Positions 25,101-33,799 are shown, counted from the first letter of the stretch. The stretch is 63,780 bases of DNA from Candidatus Ornithoclostridium excrementipullorum (GCA_018716085.1 DVKK01000014.1:1-63780), one strand, 5' to 3'. Numbers and translations: made by a program. The notes: generated from the sequence alone by a model not told the origin.

Positions 25101-28100
25101 TTGCCGGGGATAAAGCTCGCGGGGGCGTCTCCCACCGTCATGACGAGATCGAACTGCGCCTTGTCGTCGATATTGATGCTGCCGCTCAGCGTATTGCCCG
25201 CTATCGAACCGCCTGCGTGCGCCTCGATCACGAAATCGGTATTCGCTCCGAGCATCTCGAACAGCGCGGACATGATCTCGTCGGTAAACGCTATCATCAG
25301 CTCGCTGTCCTCTATCCTTACGGCGGATATGATGTAGCGGATAAGGTCGTTCGCGTTCGCCGCCAAAGCGTCGGTCTCTCCGTCGGAAGGCGCAGACGGT
25401 TCCTCGGCAGAGGCGTTCGGCAGTTCTTCCGCCGCGTCGGACGAGAAGAAGTCCGCAATGAGTTCCGAAAAATCTATATCGTCGATGCCCGCTATCGCGT
25501 CTTCGATCGCTCCGAACAACATATCGCCCAATTCGCTGCCTTCGACTTTGAGATCCACCAATCCCACTCCCGACAGACTGATATAAAGGTCGCTGTCCTC
25601 CATATACAGACCGACGAGGGTCTTGTTCTGCGCGCTGCCTTTGAGCACGATCTCGGCGAGCAGTTCGCGCGATCCGAGATCCCACGCGACGTTGAGCGCA
25701 AGGTCGAAATCGAGATCGTCGAAGTTGAGATTGAGCGGGAATCCGAGATCGAGCCCCGTGCCCGACACCAACCCCGATATAAGGCTCATTATATCCACGG
25801 TGCCGGCGTTCGCGCCGAATTCTATATCCATATACAGCGACTTGGATCCGAAAAGATCCTTGAGCGCCTGAACAAGGCTGTCGCCGTAAGCCGAATATTT
25901 GCGCTCTATTTCGGCGAGTTTGTTTTCCAGAGCGGTCAGATCCTGACCGAACGAGAGAGCGTCGTCCGCGACCGACAGCGAGAGGAAGAAGTCTGACGGC
26001 GCGCCTCCTGTCTGCGACAGAAGTTCGCCCCCGACCGACAGACGTATACCGTCCGCCACGGTCACGTTCGCAACGAGTTCGGGCAGCGTTATACCGCCGA
26101 GATCCACCGATACTCCGAAATCGCCCAAAAGCGCGAGTACGGCGTCCAGCGCGACGGTGACGGCAAGCCCGTTTTCGGTTATGCCTATCTCTATCCCGCC
26201 GTCGGCTGCCGACGTCGGCAGCATGACCGTCTGAGCCCGAGCCGCGTCCGCTCCGAGTTCGGCGACCGTAAGCACGGCGGGTTCGTCCTGCGACGGACGC
26301 ATCTCGCGCAGTTTGTCGATAAGCGCGCCGATGAGGTCGAAATCTATTTTGAACACCGGCATGCTCAGTCCGTAAACTCCTATGCCGCTCGCGTCCACAT
26401 ACATCGCGCCGCGATACGAGTACAGCCCCAACAGAACGGTCCCGTCGGTATATACGGTATCCGCTCCGACCGAAACGTCGCCGTCGGCTTTCAGCTCTAC
26501 CGACAGCATGGAGTCCTTGTCTCCCGCGGTCGCGGTATCGTCGTAATAGGTCTTGAGATTTACATCGAGAGCGAGCGAAACGTTCGTGTCGCGGGTGAAC
26601 GTCCACAGCAGATCCGCTCCCGCGAGTTGGGTCAGCCCGAAGCCCGCGAGCAGATCGGCAACGTCGTATTCGCCCGCAGAGAAGCCCAGTTCTATGCCGG
26701 CGGTGAAAGATATGTCCGCGATGTCGTCGAGCAACGCGCGGAAAACGCCGTCCATAGTCGAAGCGTTCACGCTGTACGCGCTCAGAGTGAATTTTGCGGG
26801 GATATAAGCGGAACTCACTATCGTCTTCTGTTGCAAGGACGTGTCTACCGTAACGGTTATCGTCTTGCCGAACAGACTGCCGTCGAAAGTGATCGTGCCG
26901 TCGAATATGCCCAGATCGGCGGACAGGTCGAGCAGATCGTCCGCAAGGTCTATCTCTCCTCCCGTAGCGGCGGCAAGCACGCTTTCGAGCAATTCGACCG
27001 ACAGCGCCAACCTTATATTGGAATTTTCGAGAGTGAGCGCGCCGAGAAGCTGACCTATCCACGTCGTTTCCGCGGCGGGCAGCTCTTCTCCGCCCGTGTC
27101 GCCCGCGAGAGCCAGCGCTCCCTGAGCGTTCGCGGAGCCGCCGAGCAGTCCGCCCAATATCTCGCTCAGATCCAGTCCGCGCAGATTGCCCAGCGCGTCG
27201 CCTATCGCGGCGGTGATATCGTCTATCAGCGCGACTTCGGACAGCCTGATACGCACCAGTCCCACGCCCGTGAGATCCACGAGCAGTTCCCCTTTATAAA
27301 GATATATACCTATCAATATGTTGCCGCCGTTCATGACTTCCGCCATCAGCGATATTTCGGCGGTGGTCGGATTCATCTGCCATTGCATACGCAGACGGAG
27401 CTGTTTCGAGAAAGTCTCCGCGCTGACGTTTACGGGCACGGACAGCTGCGTGTTTTCCGTAACGGCGCGCAGTATCGAATTGACCGTTTCGGTCAGGGCG
27501 TAGCTGCCCTCTTCGAACGACGCGTCTATCGCTATGTCGAGCGATCCCGTGAACAGAGAATTGGCGAATCCTTCGAGAAGATCGGAATAAGTCTGCCCGA
27601 AGCCCTGCACTCTCGAGGAAAGTTCTTCCTTCAGCGTGCCGTGCAGCGTTTCGTCGCCTATGACCGCGTCCGCGCTGTCGAGCGCAAGCTCTATGCGCAT
27701 ATCGGACGGCTCGCCGTTCGTCTGCGACAGCAGATCGCCCTCCGCGCTCAGACCGACCCCGAAGCCGTTTTCCGTCTTGCCCGCGCTCAGTCCCACGGTC
27801 ACCCCGTCAAGCGCCGACAGAGCCTGTATGACGGACTCGGCGGAGCCGCCTTGCAGGAATTTTCCGAGAAGCGAGGATATCACGCCCATGGAAACGGAAG
27901 CTTCGAGCTGTCCTTCGGAATAAACGAGCGACACGGTATCGGACGGGGCGGTCGCAAGAGGTCTGCTCGCCCCTTGCTCCGCCGACTGCACGGCGGCGGT
28001 GCCCAGAAGTCCGTCGAGAGCGTTTTCCAAAGAATCGTAGATAAACGTACCCAGGTCGAAGTTTTCCGCTCTGAACACGGGCAAAGTCAGTCCGAGCAGT

Positions 28101-31100
28101 TTCAGTCCGCTCGCGTCTATATAAAGATCACGTTCGTAGACGTACAGTCCGAGGAGAGTTTCTCCCTGACGGAACAGCACGGTATTCTCCCCGCCCGCGA
28201 CCGAGCCGAAACCGATATCCCGAGCGGCTTTCAGTGCGAACGATATCACGCTGTCCGCGCTGTCGCCTCCCGTTATCGCGGCGGAAAGTTCGATATCGAA
28301 AGCCAGCGACGGCTCTCCGAATATCAACGCTACGGAAGCGTCCTCGGGCAGTCCCAACGACCCGAGATCGACGAATTTTCCCACAAGTTCGAGAACGTCG
28401 TATTCGCCGGCGGCGAAGTCGGCGCTCAACGTCGCCTTGACGGACAGTCCTTCGAGCAGTCCGAGCAGATATTCCTTTACGTCCTCCGCGTCGGAGAAAT
28501 AAACGAGTCCGTCGCGCGAAAGTTCGTCCGTATATTTCTGCGCGAGCGCGGACAGATCGTCGCCGCCGTCCCACGCAACGCCCAAGCCGTCGAGTTTGCC
28601 TTGCAGCCAGCTCTCGGCAGCGGGACCGTCGGCGGGCAAAGTCTCGCCGAAAGCCCCGACCAAAGCGGCAGCGAACGCCAGATCCTGCGCGTCCGCGTCC
28701 GTCTTCGCTATCGCGAGCGACACGTCCAGCACGAGTTCGTCGTCCCCGACGGAAACGGATACGTCCGCACTGCCACCGAAAATATCGACGGTCGCGTCCG
28801 CGGAGAGGAAATCGACCTCTGCCCCCAGAGCGGCGAATATGCCCGACATCAACTGCGAGTCGAGAGCCGCGCTTATCACGAGCCCGTCTATGCTGACTCC
28901 GCCGAGCAGCGCAAGCACGATATCCGTCGGATCCTGTGCCGAAGGCTGCTGCGGATCGGACGGGTCCGACGGCTGCGTATCGGGAGCCGCGCCCGAATTG
29001 CCGCCCGAGGAAGCCCCCGGCAGTATGCCGGCAAGTATCTCGGACAGATCCGTTCCCTCTATCCTGTCGACAGCCTGTTCCACCGCCTCGGCGATCGAAG
29101 TCGGGATTCCGGTATCTCTCAATATGAAATCGCCTATACCGCTCACGGTCGCCACTACGTTCTCGCCGTAGACGCGTGCCGAAACGAGCGGCGTACGGTT
29201 ATCCCCGTCGCGGGAATACAGTCCCACCGAATATCTGTCGGCAGCCTTGTCGAGAGCGACTTCGAGTTCCAGATCTATATCGTCCAGGGACAGAGTCACG
29301 TCCGTGCCGTCAGGCAGATATTCCGACAGAAGTCCTTCTATGTACGCGCCTATATCGGCGCCCTGCTGCGAGGTCAGCGCAAGCCGCGCCGAAACGGTCA
29401 TTTGACCGACGTAATCGAGCAGCAGACGCATCAGATCGGAGCTCGCGTCGGTAAGCCCCGCGGTCTTTTCGGCGACTGCCGCGCGTATCTCCGCCTGCAA
29501 GCCCGCGACGCCCGTCCGCACGTCGTCCGCCGCGATATCCAAAGTCAGCGCCGCGCCCAGAGCGTCGTATTGCCCCGAAGTCGCTATCGTCGCTCCCGCA
29601 TTTACGGAAATACCGTCCTCGCCTATCCGCACGCCGAGCTGTCCTTCAAGCCCCTCGGGCAGGGAGAGTTCCACTCCGAATGCGTTCAGCATGGCGGCGA
29701 CCGCCTGAAGCGTAAGCTGCGCCTGCAAACCTTCGGAATCGAGAATAACGGCGGCGCCCTCCGCCGAAAGCAGAGAATCCGCGCTCAGCGGAGCCGAAGA
29801 GCCGTCGGCGTTCATGAGAGCGAGCGCCGCGGCGGTATCTCCGCCCCCGAACAGTCCGTTCGCGTCGACGGTAAGATACGTGTCCACCGCGGCATAAAGC
29901 GCGGCGACGAGTTCGCTTGCCGCAAAGTCTGCCGCGGCTCCCGGCAGAGCCGCTCCGAACAGCTCTATCCCCGAAAGATCCAGCCACAGTTTGTCGGACA
30001 TCGCGTATATGCCGATCAGTTTGCCTGCGTCCGCAAGGACCGTGCCTCCGACCTCAACGGGAGAATTAAGGATCAGTTCCGCCTGCGCGGTAAAAGCGTT
30101 CGTGACCGGATCCATGGACACGTCCGCCGACAAAACGGCGTCGACGACGATATCTTCTTCGAGCGTCCACACCGTCGAAGACGTGCTTTGAAGCCCGAAA
30201 AGCGATAACAGGTCGGCAATATCGTACTCTCCCGCTTTTATCGTCAGCCCGACCGACGCGTCTGCGGAAACGCCTGAAAGAAGCGACGCGACCAGTTCTT
30301 TTACCGAATAAGTATATTTGCTCTCGTCGCCTATCTTTTCGGCGATATAATCCTCTATGTCGTCATAGCCCTCTTCCGACGGGCGCTCTCCCAATTCGAA
30401 GCCCGTGAAAGAGAGATCGGCTCTCACTCCGTGCAGATCGGCGGCAAGATCGACCGTCGTTCCCGAGTCGTCCACGGTCACGTTGAGCGCGACCGTACCG
30501 AAATCGGGAACGGAAAGCGCCGAACCGAACGAAGCGGCAAGCGCGCGTATGAATGCGTTGTCGATATTCAGCGTAAGTCTGTCGTAAGTATCGCCGTGTT
30601 CGAGGATGACCTTGTCCCCGCTGACGCCGAATACGCCGAACACGGCTTGCAGGAAATTGTGCAATCCGTCCGACACGTAGTAATCGCCGTTCTCGCTCTG
30701 CGAAAGCGCCAGCACGCCCGCCGCTTCGAACGGCGCGGCATCCGTGATCCTGAGCGCCTGAGTGCCGAGTACGCCGTCGAGCGCGCCGTGCACGAGATCT
30801 TTGACTCCCGCGACCAATCTGTCCAGAGCGATCTCCACCTTGATGCCCTTGCCTCCGTAGACGGGACCGAGCGCGGCGGCGACGTCTATCCAAAGCGCGC
30901 CGTCCTTATAATACGCCCCGATAAACGGCTGCGCCGTGCCGTCCGCGGCATAGGAGTCTATCTCCGCCATTATCAGATTGTTATCACCGCTTTCGGACTG
31001 CGCTATGTCTATCGCGGTCTTGAGCGTGAGCCTGTACCCGAGCGCGCTGTCAAGGGTCAGCAACCCCGCGGGAACGGTATTCTTACCCGTAAGAGCGTTG

Positions 31101-32236
31101 ATCAACGCGCCGAGATCCGCGCCGTCGTTGTTGACCGTAAAGTCGGCGCTCAGCGATATGTTGCCGAGGGATATCGGCACGTATCCCGTTATTTCGTCGG
31201 GAACTATGTTCTGCGCGCCGCCCGTAACGGACGCCTCCTGCGTGGTGAACGTAAATACTCTCTCGTCGGCGGTATCTCCCGTCGCCGCAAGCGACGTGAT
31301 CGTCCCGCTCGCGTCGTCTATCGTCGTTTTGAGCACTATATCGATATCGGGCAGTATCTGAAACAGCCAGTCAAGCAGCGACTGCACGCTGATATTCAGC
31401 CCCGCCTGAGCAAGCAGAGAATCGAGATTGACGAGATTGAGAATGGAAGATATCGACCTGAGTCCGACAGGATTGATATTTACGGTCCAGACTGTCTGCC
31501 CGTCCGCCGACATCTTCGTCGTCTTCGCGAACATATCGAATACCATGTCCAGCAGCGTCGTCACGGGAAGTCCCGCAACGGAAAGATCTCCCAAAGCGTT
31601 GCCGGCAAGCTCGGGTATCGCCGTTACTGCCGAAAGCAGATAGTCGAGGTCGAAGTCCGCCAACGCGACTCCGCCCAATTCCGGCGTATATATATAGAAT
31701 ACGTTGTCTTTGATATAAAGCCCGAGACTGCGGGAAGTTTCGTCGGAAAGTTCGAAAGCTATCTCGTATTTCTGTCTGTTTTCGATGTTCGCTTTAAGCG
31801 ACAGATACGTGCGCTCTCCCGCGGAATTCGTCCCCGTTCCGCCGAAAGCGAAGGAATAAGTTTCACCCGCGGCAAGCGACGAAACGATCGCCGAGACCGC
31901 GTCCAACGTGGTGGCGTTGCCCGAACGCTGCCAGTTGGGCTTCAGCGTAACGCTGCGGTTGACCTTATATATGCCCTTGTGGCTTCCCGGCCAGCCGTCG
32001 CTCCACGTATCGAACGTGTAGCCCTGGCGCAGAGGTATGTACTCCCCGAGATCGATCTCCGATCCCCTGGCGACGGTGAACGTCATCTCGGTCTTGCCGC
32101 CTATCGTGCCGCCGTCGAAGTCCAACGTTACGTCGACGTATTCGGAACACGCCGTGAACACGACTCCCGACAGCGCCGCGGCGATCATGACCGCGACCAC
32201 GGTCAGCGCAACGATCGTCCTCTTTCTCTTTCCCAT
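22196..32236 (-). CDS. Giant lipoprotein of tandem ~280-residue modules
   Basis: 3346 residues. Lipoprotein signal MGKRKRTIVALTVV...VFTAC (Cys 30), then one InlB-type repeat (about 33-103). The bulk is a tandem array: the segment L(I/L)G(L/I)Y-x5-7-(L/M)(Y/W)(V/I)D-x-SG recurs at about residues 167, 437, 739, 1000, 1357, 1640, 1932, 2205 and in degenerate form near 2462, a spacing of about 260-360. Two versions alternate: one continues GLxxPVF (739, 1357, 1932), the other D(L/F)SEIL-x-G-x-L (1000, 1640, 2205). Linkers are Ser/Pro/Asp-rich. Each module alternates amphipathic strands and helices, including GEYDVADLLAGFG-type segments. The last 700 residues are different and beta-rich, without an anchor. 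I do not recognise the module family. It heads the operon. Confidence 0.9.
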   Translation of the reverse strand: MGKRKRTIVALTVVAVMIAAALSGVVFTACSEYVDVTLDFDGGTIGGKTEMTFTVARGSEIDLGEYIPLRQGYTFDTWSDGWPGSHKGIYKVNRSVTLKPNWQRSGNATTLDAVSAIVSSLAAGETYSFAFGGTGTNSAGERTYLSLKANIENRQKYEIAFELSDETSRSLGLYIKDNVFYIYTPELGGVALADFDLDYLLSAVTAIPELAGNALGDLSVAGLPVTTLLDMVFDMFAKTTKMSADGQTVWTVNINPVGLRSISSILNLVNLDSLLAQAGLNISVQSLLDWLFQILPDIDIVLKTTIDDASGTITSLAATGDTADERVFTFTTQEASVTGGAQNIVPDEITGYVPISLGNISLSADFTVNNDGADLGALINALTGKNTVPAGLLTLDSALGYRLTLKTAIDIAQSESGDNNLIMAEIDSYAADGTAQPFIGAYYKDGALWIDVAAALGPVYGGKGIKVEIALDRLVAGVKDLVHGALDGVLGTQALRITDAAPFEAAGVLALSQSENGDYYVSDGLHNFLQAVFGVFGVSGDKVILEHGDTYDRLTLNIDNAFIRALAASFGSALSVPDFGTVALNVTVDDSGTTVDLAADLHGVRADLSFTGFELGERPSEEGYDDIEDYIAEKIGDESKYTYSVKELVASLLSGVSADASVGLTIKAGEYDIADLLSLFGLQSTSSTVWTLEEDIVVDAVLSADVSMDPVTNAFTAQAELILNSPVEVGGTVLADAGKLIGIYAMSDKLWLDLSGIELFGAALPGAAADFAASELVAALYAAVDTYLTVDANGLFGGGDTAAALALMNADGSSAPLSADSLLSAEGAAVILDSEGLQAQLTLQAVAAMLNAFGVELSLPEGLEGQLGVRIGEDGISVNAGATIATSGQYDALGAALTLDIAADDVRTGVAGLQAEIRAAVAEKTAGLTDASSDLMRLLLDYVGQMTVSARLALTSQQGADIGAYIEGLLSEYLPDGTDVTLSLDDIDLELEVALDKAADRYSVGLYSRDGDNRTPLVSARVYGENVVATVSGIGDFILRDTGIPTSIAEAVEQAVDRIEGTDLSEILAGILPGASSGGNSGAAPDTQPSDPSDPQQPSAQDPTDIVLALLGGVSIDGLVISAALDSQLMSGIFAALGAEVDFLSADATVDIFGGSADVSVSVGDDELVLDVSLAIAKTDADAQDLAFAAALVGAFGETLPADGPAAESWLQGKLDGLGVAWDGGDDLSALAQKYTDELSRDGLVYFSDAEDVKEYLLGLLEGLSVKATLSADFAAGEYDVLELVGKFVDLGSLGLPEDASVALIFGEPSLAFDIELSAAITGGDSADSVISFALKAARDIGFGSVAGGENTVLFRQGETLLGLYVYERDLYIDASGLKLLGLTLPVFRAENFDLGTFIYDSLENALDGLLGTAAVQSAEQGASRPLATAPSDTVSLVYSEGQLEASVSMGVISSLLGKFLQGGSAESVIQALSALDGVTVGLSAGKTENGFGVGLSAEGDLLSQTNGEPSDMRIELALDSADAVIGDETLHGTLKEELSSRVQGFGQTYSDLLEGFANSLFTGSLDIAIDASFEEGSYALTETVNSILRAVTENTQLSVPVNVSAETFSKQLRLRMQWQMNPTTAEISLMAEVMNGGNILIGIYLYKGELLVDLTGVGLVRIRLSEVALIDDITAAIGDALGNLRGLDLSEILGGLLGGSANAQGALALAGDTGGEELPAAETTWIGQLLGALTLENSNIRLALSVELLESVLAAATGGEIDLADDLLDLSADLGIFDGTITFDGSLFGKTITVTVDTSLQQKTIVSSAYIPAKFTLSAYSVNASTMDGVFRALLDDIADISFTAGIELGFSAGEYDVADLLAGFGLTQLAGADLLWTFTRDTNVSLALDVNLKTYYDDTATAGDKDSMLSVELKADGDVSVGADTVYTDGTVLLGLYSYRGAMYVDASGIGVYGLSMPVFKIDFDLIGALIDKLREMRPSQDEPAVLTVAELGADAARAQTVMLPTSAADGGIEIGITENGLAVTVALDAVLALLGDFGVSVDLGGITLPELVANVTVADGIRLSVGGELLSQTGGAPSDFFLSLSVADDALSFGQDLTALENKLAEIERKYSAYGDSLVQALKDLFGSKSLYMDIEFGANAGTVDIMSLISGLVSGTGLDLGFPLNLNFDDLDFDLALNVAWDLGSRELLAEIVLKGSAQNKTLVGLYMEDSDLYISLSGVGLVDLKVEGSELGDMLFGAIEDAIAGIDDIDFSELIADFFSSDAAEELPNASAEEPSAPSDGETDALAANANDLIRYIISAVRIEDSELMIAFTDEIMSALFEMLGANTDFVIEAHAGGSIAGNTLSGSINIDDKAQFDLVMTVGDAPASFIPGNADGYTVLDLVSTPPDGRTLGEQAVVDFLNGFDFEFSLDLLSGTVGTLVDSSVGTTYTRITISKVSGVVRLDNHASTAGSADGSGILISMYDVSAAEYNSHGSGTRSAIMHVYIDYANRSATLYLCEGWLVIRAMLDIQIDVASLLSSASFELDLLTPLGKLADDLIAAVSGEQGSPSDPGTPEDPEQPASQPSRLDTALAELDINELLRPGVTLNVYSNGLTNLNVGLDPYVLNKLIDDLMSSIFGYESMIDLSTMQMNGTNLFSRNHLQYMWWDRIAGSNTRNAANGGTPYSTWDSIQTNLQGIIRDVLPKIGYGNISWLLGAINWQGTTEKFHSVFKRITSFAVFNEAQLNVNVIEGTVTNISFIGKDTGAAVTRYAQDQSGEWYDTGQKLRQTVRSLYDISGATDQQGAYYYTYEYGNNGPSHNYGGRGLLFRTGYAYYAAGGVDATYGYGEYNKNYSQISYSNEIWIYNKSESVGNPAYSPSGTSGIVDWGNMATDISFNPYLYDTAGKNNAATEYWNRYFAGVDYAVYQQGSSVERATVSLTYNGSAFTRDVLRSLMDREGTHTITASAQFPSGRRTQNITFDVYRISGTGQYAIRSVDPISLHIYETVPRSVTVQTYGGTMTYRIDGSSVRLTGSYSAPSVSGGSVTAYLQFANGSRYPVTINYRDSAIEDQTVTLDWYDLDFSDKESARQQLLDMFTMLYGDGTFIPSEVTDAADWDMSALDALINRDPADLSAAEIDVTVTFDKRIAEDGSAESVESGLVQTVTLTISIAGKDKTSLTLDGQSSADIWRVDPYAYYKYLVSGNAADSPIPTAGTAVYSDGTTERLTLSPELSGVDFGYKGGSFDGALIAKLDGTGYTGGGYFDERTALDVVVERNIVETMYFDADHARTWLEAGERPLTAWVVFGNGYETELPIFVGETRGGRAYVYIGIDVDMRDTHGRLAAYPSQYDFLQAFAVQVI

Positions 32237-32288
32237 ACTTCACCGCCTTAGTACGCGCATACGCACATTAATAACACATTTTCGATTC

Positions 32289-32318
32289 ATTGTATCATTA
32301 TCCCGCCTGTCGTGTCAA
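32289..32318 (-). promoter_or_regulatory. Promoter of the giant surface-protein operon
   Basis: Minus-strand TTGACA (32313-32318) and TACAAT (32289-32294), 18-base spacer; the leader would be about 45 bases before ATG 32236. Confidence 0.75.
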
Positions 32319-32518
32319 CCGCAATTTTCCGAATTTTACGCGCGAAAACGCCAATTTACGTTGAAAATGGCGGTTTTGACAGCAAAATTTGAATCGATTA
32401 GATCCCGTTTTATGTAAAATTTATGTACCGTTTTATCCATATACAGCTCCGTTTCGTTTTACAAAAAAACGTCTTCGAAAACGCCGTTTGAACGATTTTA
32501 TTCCCGTTTCGCAGCGAT

Positions 32519-32536
32519 ATGTTAAACTTTTAACAT
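32519..32536. promoter_or_regulatory. Perfect 18-base palindrome
   Basis: ATGTTAAA, CT, TTTAACAT. No T-run follows and no gene is adjacent, so it looks like a regulator binding site, about 230 bases upstream of the small membrane protein promoter. The regulator is unknown. Confidence 0.4.
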
Positions 32537-32765
32537 CGTGATTTGTATTTTATCAAACACGGATTTTACATTGATTTTACATAACGCCGATCCGTCCGAA
32601 CGCGCCGCCGCGATACGACGCGGCAACGATAAAAAAATTTTTCTTACTGTCGCTTTCTGCGGCGTTTTGCCGTTTCTGCCCTCCCCCGTCCCATCGGATA
32701 CGTATGACGCAGGCAGTCCTCTCTGCCGCGAAGTCCGCGGACGGCGCAAAAATTCGCGGCAACCG

Positions 32766-32794
32766 TTGACGGCGCTTCTGCCGTGTATTATAAT
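32766..32794 (+). promoter_or_regulatory. Promoter of the small membrane protein gene
   Basis: TTGACG (32766-32771), 17 bases, TATAAT (32789-32794). Confidence 0.8.
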
Positions 32795-32824
32795 AATTGC
32801 ATATTTAAAATTCGGGAGGAGATC

Positions 32825-33376
32825 ATGGACAGCCGAAAGAAAAAACAGCTTACGCAAGCGGCAATGATACTGGTAGCCGCAGGTCTGAATATATGGGGCA
32901 TCCTTACCCTGTTGCAGACGCTCGGAGCCGACGTCGGGCTCTCGTATATCGACTCTATCCCCAATCTCGTGGTCAAGTACGTGGTCGTCGTCGCTACGAT
33001 GGCTTGCGGCATAATGCTGATGTCCGCCGCTGCCGGCACGTTTGCGGGAAAGGTCAAAAACGTGTTTTCGATCGTCGTATGCGCATACAGCACGATAATG
33101 ACGATACCTCTCTTTCTCGCATTCATTCTGATGATCCCCGTCGCGGCGGGAGCTTCGCTGCCCGCATTCCTCGACGAGATGGTGCGCGATATCGTCGTCG
33201 CATTCCAATCATTCCTCGGCACGGGCGGAGTGCAGTATCTTATTTACTCGCTGGGCATCGTAATGGGCGCCGTGTTCCTCGCCGTGCCCATCCTGTCCAC
33301 GTATTTTACCGTCAAAGACATAGACCTGATAGCTTTGCTGAAAGCGAAATTCGGCAAAAAACGGGAAAACGACTGA
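32825..33376 (+). CDS. Four-helix membrane protein of unknown function
   Basis: 183 residues from ATG 32825 with SD GGGAGGAG; an upstream ATG at 32783 lies in the promoter and is rejected. A basic N-terminus (MDSRKKKQ) is followed by four hydrophobic segments: about 8-32, 43-68, 75-105 and 130-160. The loop between helices 3 and 4 has LPAFLDEMVRDIVVAFQSFLGTGG. The C-terminus is cytoplasmic and Lys-rich (LLKAKFGKKREND). I recognise no family. It is a single-gene unit with its own promoter and terminator, next to but divergent from the giant surface operon. Confidence 0.85.
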   Translation: MDSRKKKQLTQAAMILVAAGLNIWGILTLLQTLGADVGLSYIDSIPNLVVKYVVVVATMACGIMLMSAAAGTFAGKVKNVFSIVVCAYSTIMTIPLFLAFILMIPVAAGASLPAFLDEMVRDIVVAFQSFLGTGGVQYLIYSLGIVMGAVFLAVPILSTYFTVKDIDLIALLKAKFGKKREND

Positions 33377-33397
33377 TCCGTCGGACAGTCTGCTTTG

Positions 33398-33423
33398 AGC
33401 CTGCCTCGCGCGGGCTTTTTTAT
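33398..33423 (+). terminator. Terminator of the small membrane protein gene
   Basis: Arms AGCCTGC and GCGGGCT (one G-T pair), loop of 5, then TTTTTTA-type run at 33416-33422. Confidence 0.8.
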
Positions 33424-33599
33424 TTGCCGATCGGTCGTCGCGGTCCGCGGCGGTAAAACGCGGACTTTGAGCGACGCGGGTCGTACGCCTGCGCCATGCG
33501 CCGCCGCAATGCGGATATAGTAATTCCGCAGTCCCCGTCGGCTCTTTCTGCCGGACTCTTATATCGTAATATCGTAAACGAATCTGAAAAATAGCAAAA

Positions 33600-33628
33600 T
33601 ATAAAAAAACACAATGCTTTCGCATTGT
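33600..33628 (-). terminator. Terminator of the 21-residue peptide gene
   Basis: On the minus strand ACAATGC, loop GAAA, GCATTGT, then GTTTTTTTAT. Very regular intrinsic terminator with a stable GAAA tetraloop, 23 bases after the peptide stop codon. Confidence 0.9.
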
Positions 33629-33651
33629 TCCTCATAACCTCCGAGCACCCC

Positions 33652-33717
33652 TTACCACAATCTGATGTAGAGACCGTAGTGCTTGACGTACTCTCTGAAA
33701 GTGTGCCAATATCTCAT
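33652..33717 (-). CDS. 21-residue micropeptide gene with its own promoter and terminator
   Basis: A 22-codon frame: ATG at 33717 (minus strand), stop TAA at 33652-33654. The peptide starts MRYWHTFREY and ends YGLYIRLW. It has two Trp, four Tyr, two His and five basic residues (three Arg... plus Lys), no signal peptide and no Cys, and could form a short amphipathic aromatic helix. The ribosome binding site AAAGGAGGTGA (about 33723-33733) is nearly a full anti-SD complement, 8 bases from the ATG. A promoter (TTGACA, 17 bases, TATCAT) lies 54 bases upstream and a terminator follows directly, so the unit serves only this peptide. The next minus-strand gene upstream is the ABC exporter, downstream genes run the other way; an attenuator leader for a neighbour is therefore unlikely. 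Function unknown. Confidence 0.7.
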   Translation of the reverse strand: MRYWHTFREYVKHYGLYIRLW

Positions 33718-33770
33718 AGCCGTCACCTCCTTTATTAAGTTTTTACGAACCTCTCCCGAAGTTCGCCCAT

Positions 33771-33799
33771 ATGATAGCACCGCGCTTGCGTTTTGTCAA
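33771..33799 (-). promoter_or_regulatory. Promoter of the 21-residue peptide gene
   Basis: Minus-strand TTGACA (33794-33799) and TATCAT (33771-33776) with a 17-base spacer; expected leader about 47 bases. Confidence 0.85.

Larger units (their letters stand above)
32237..32824. other. AT-rich divergent intergenic region of 588 bases
   Basis: It contains the promoter of the giant operon on the minus strand and that of the small membrane protein on the plus strand. It also holds an imperfect inverted repeat at 32349-32372 (CGCCAATTT and AAAATGGCG arms) and the perfect palindrome at 32519-32536. No coding frame with a ribosome binding site was found. Confidence 0.6.

Noticed and set aside
33420-33635. 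A 71-codon frame starting just after the 21-residue peptide
   Set aside because: Its start lies two bases from a GGAGG and inside the terminator hairpin, and its translation is Arg-rich without any family.
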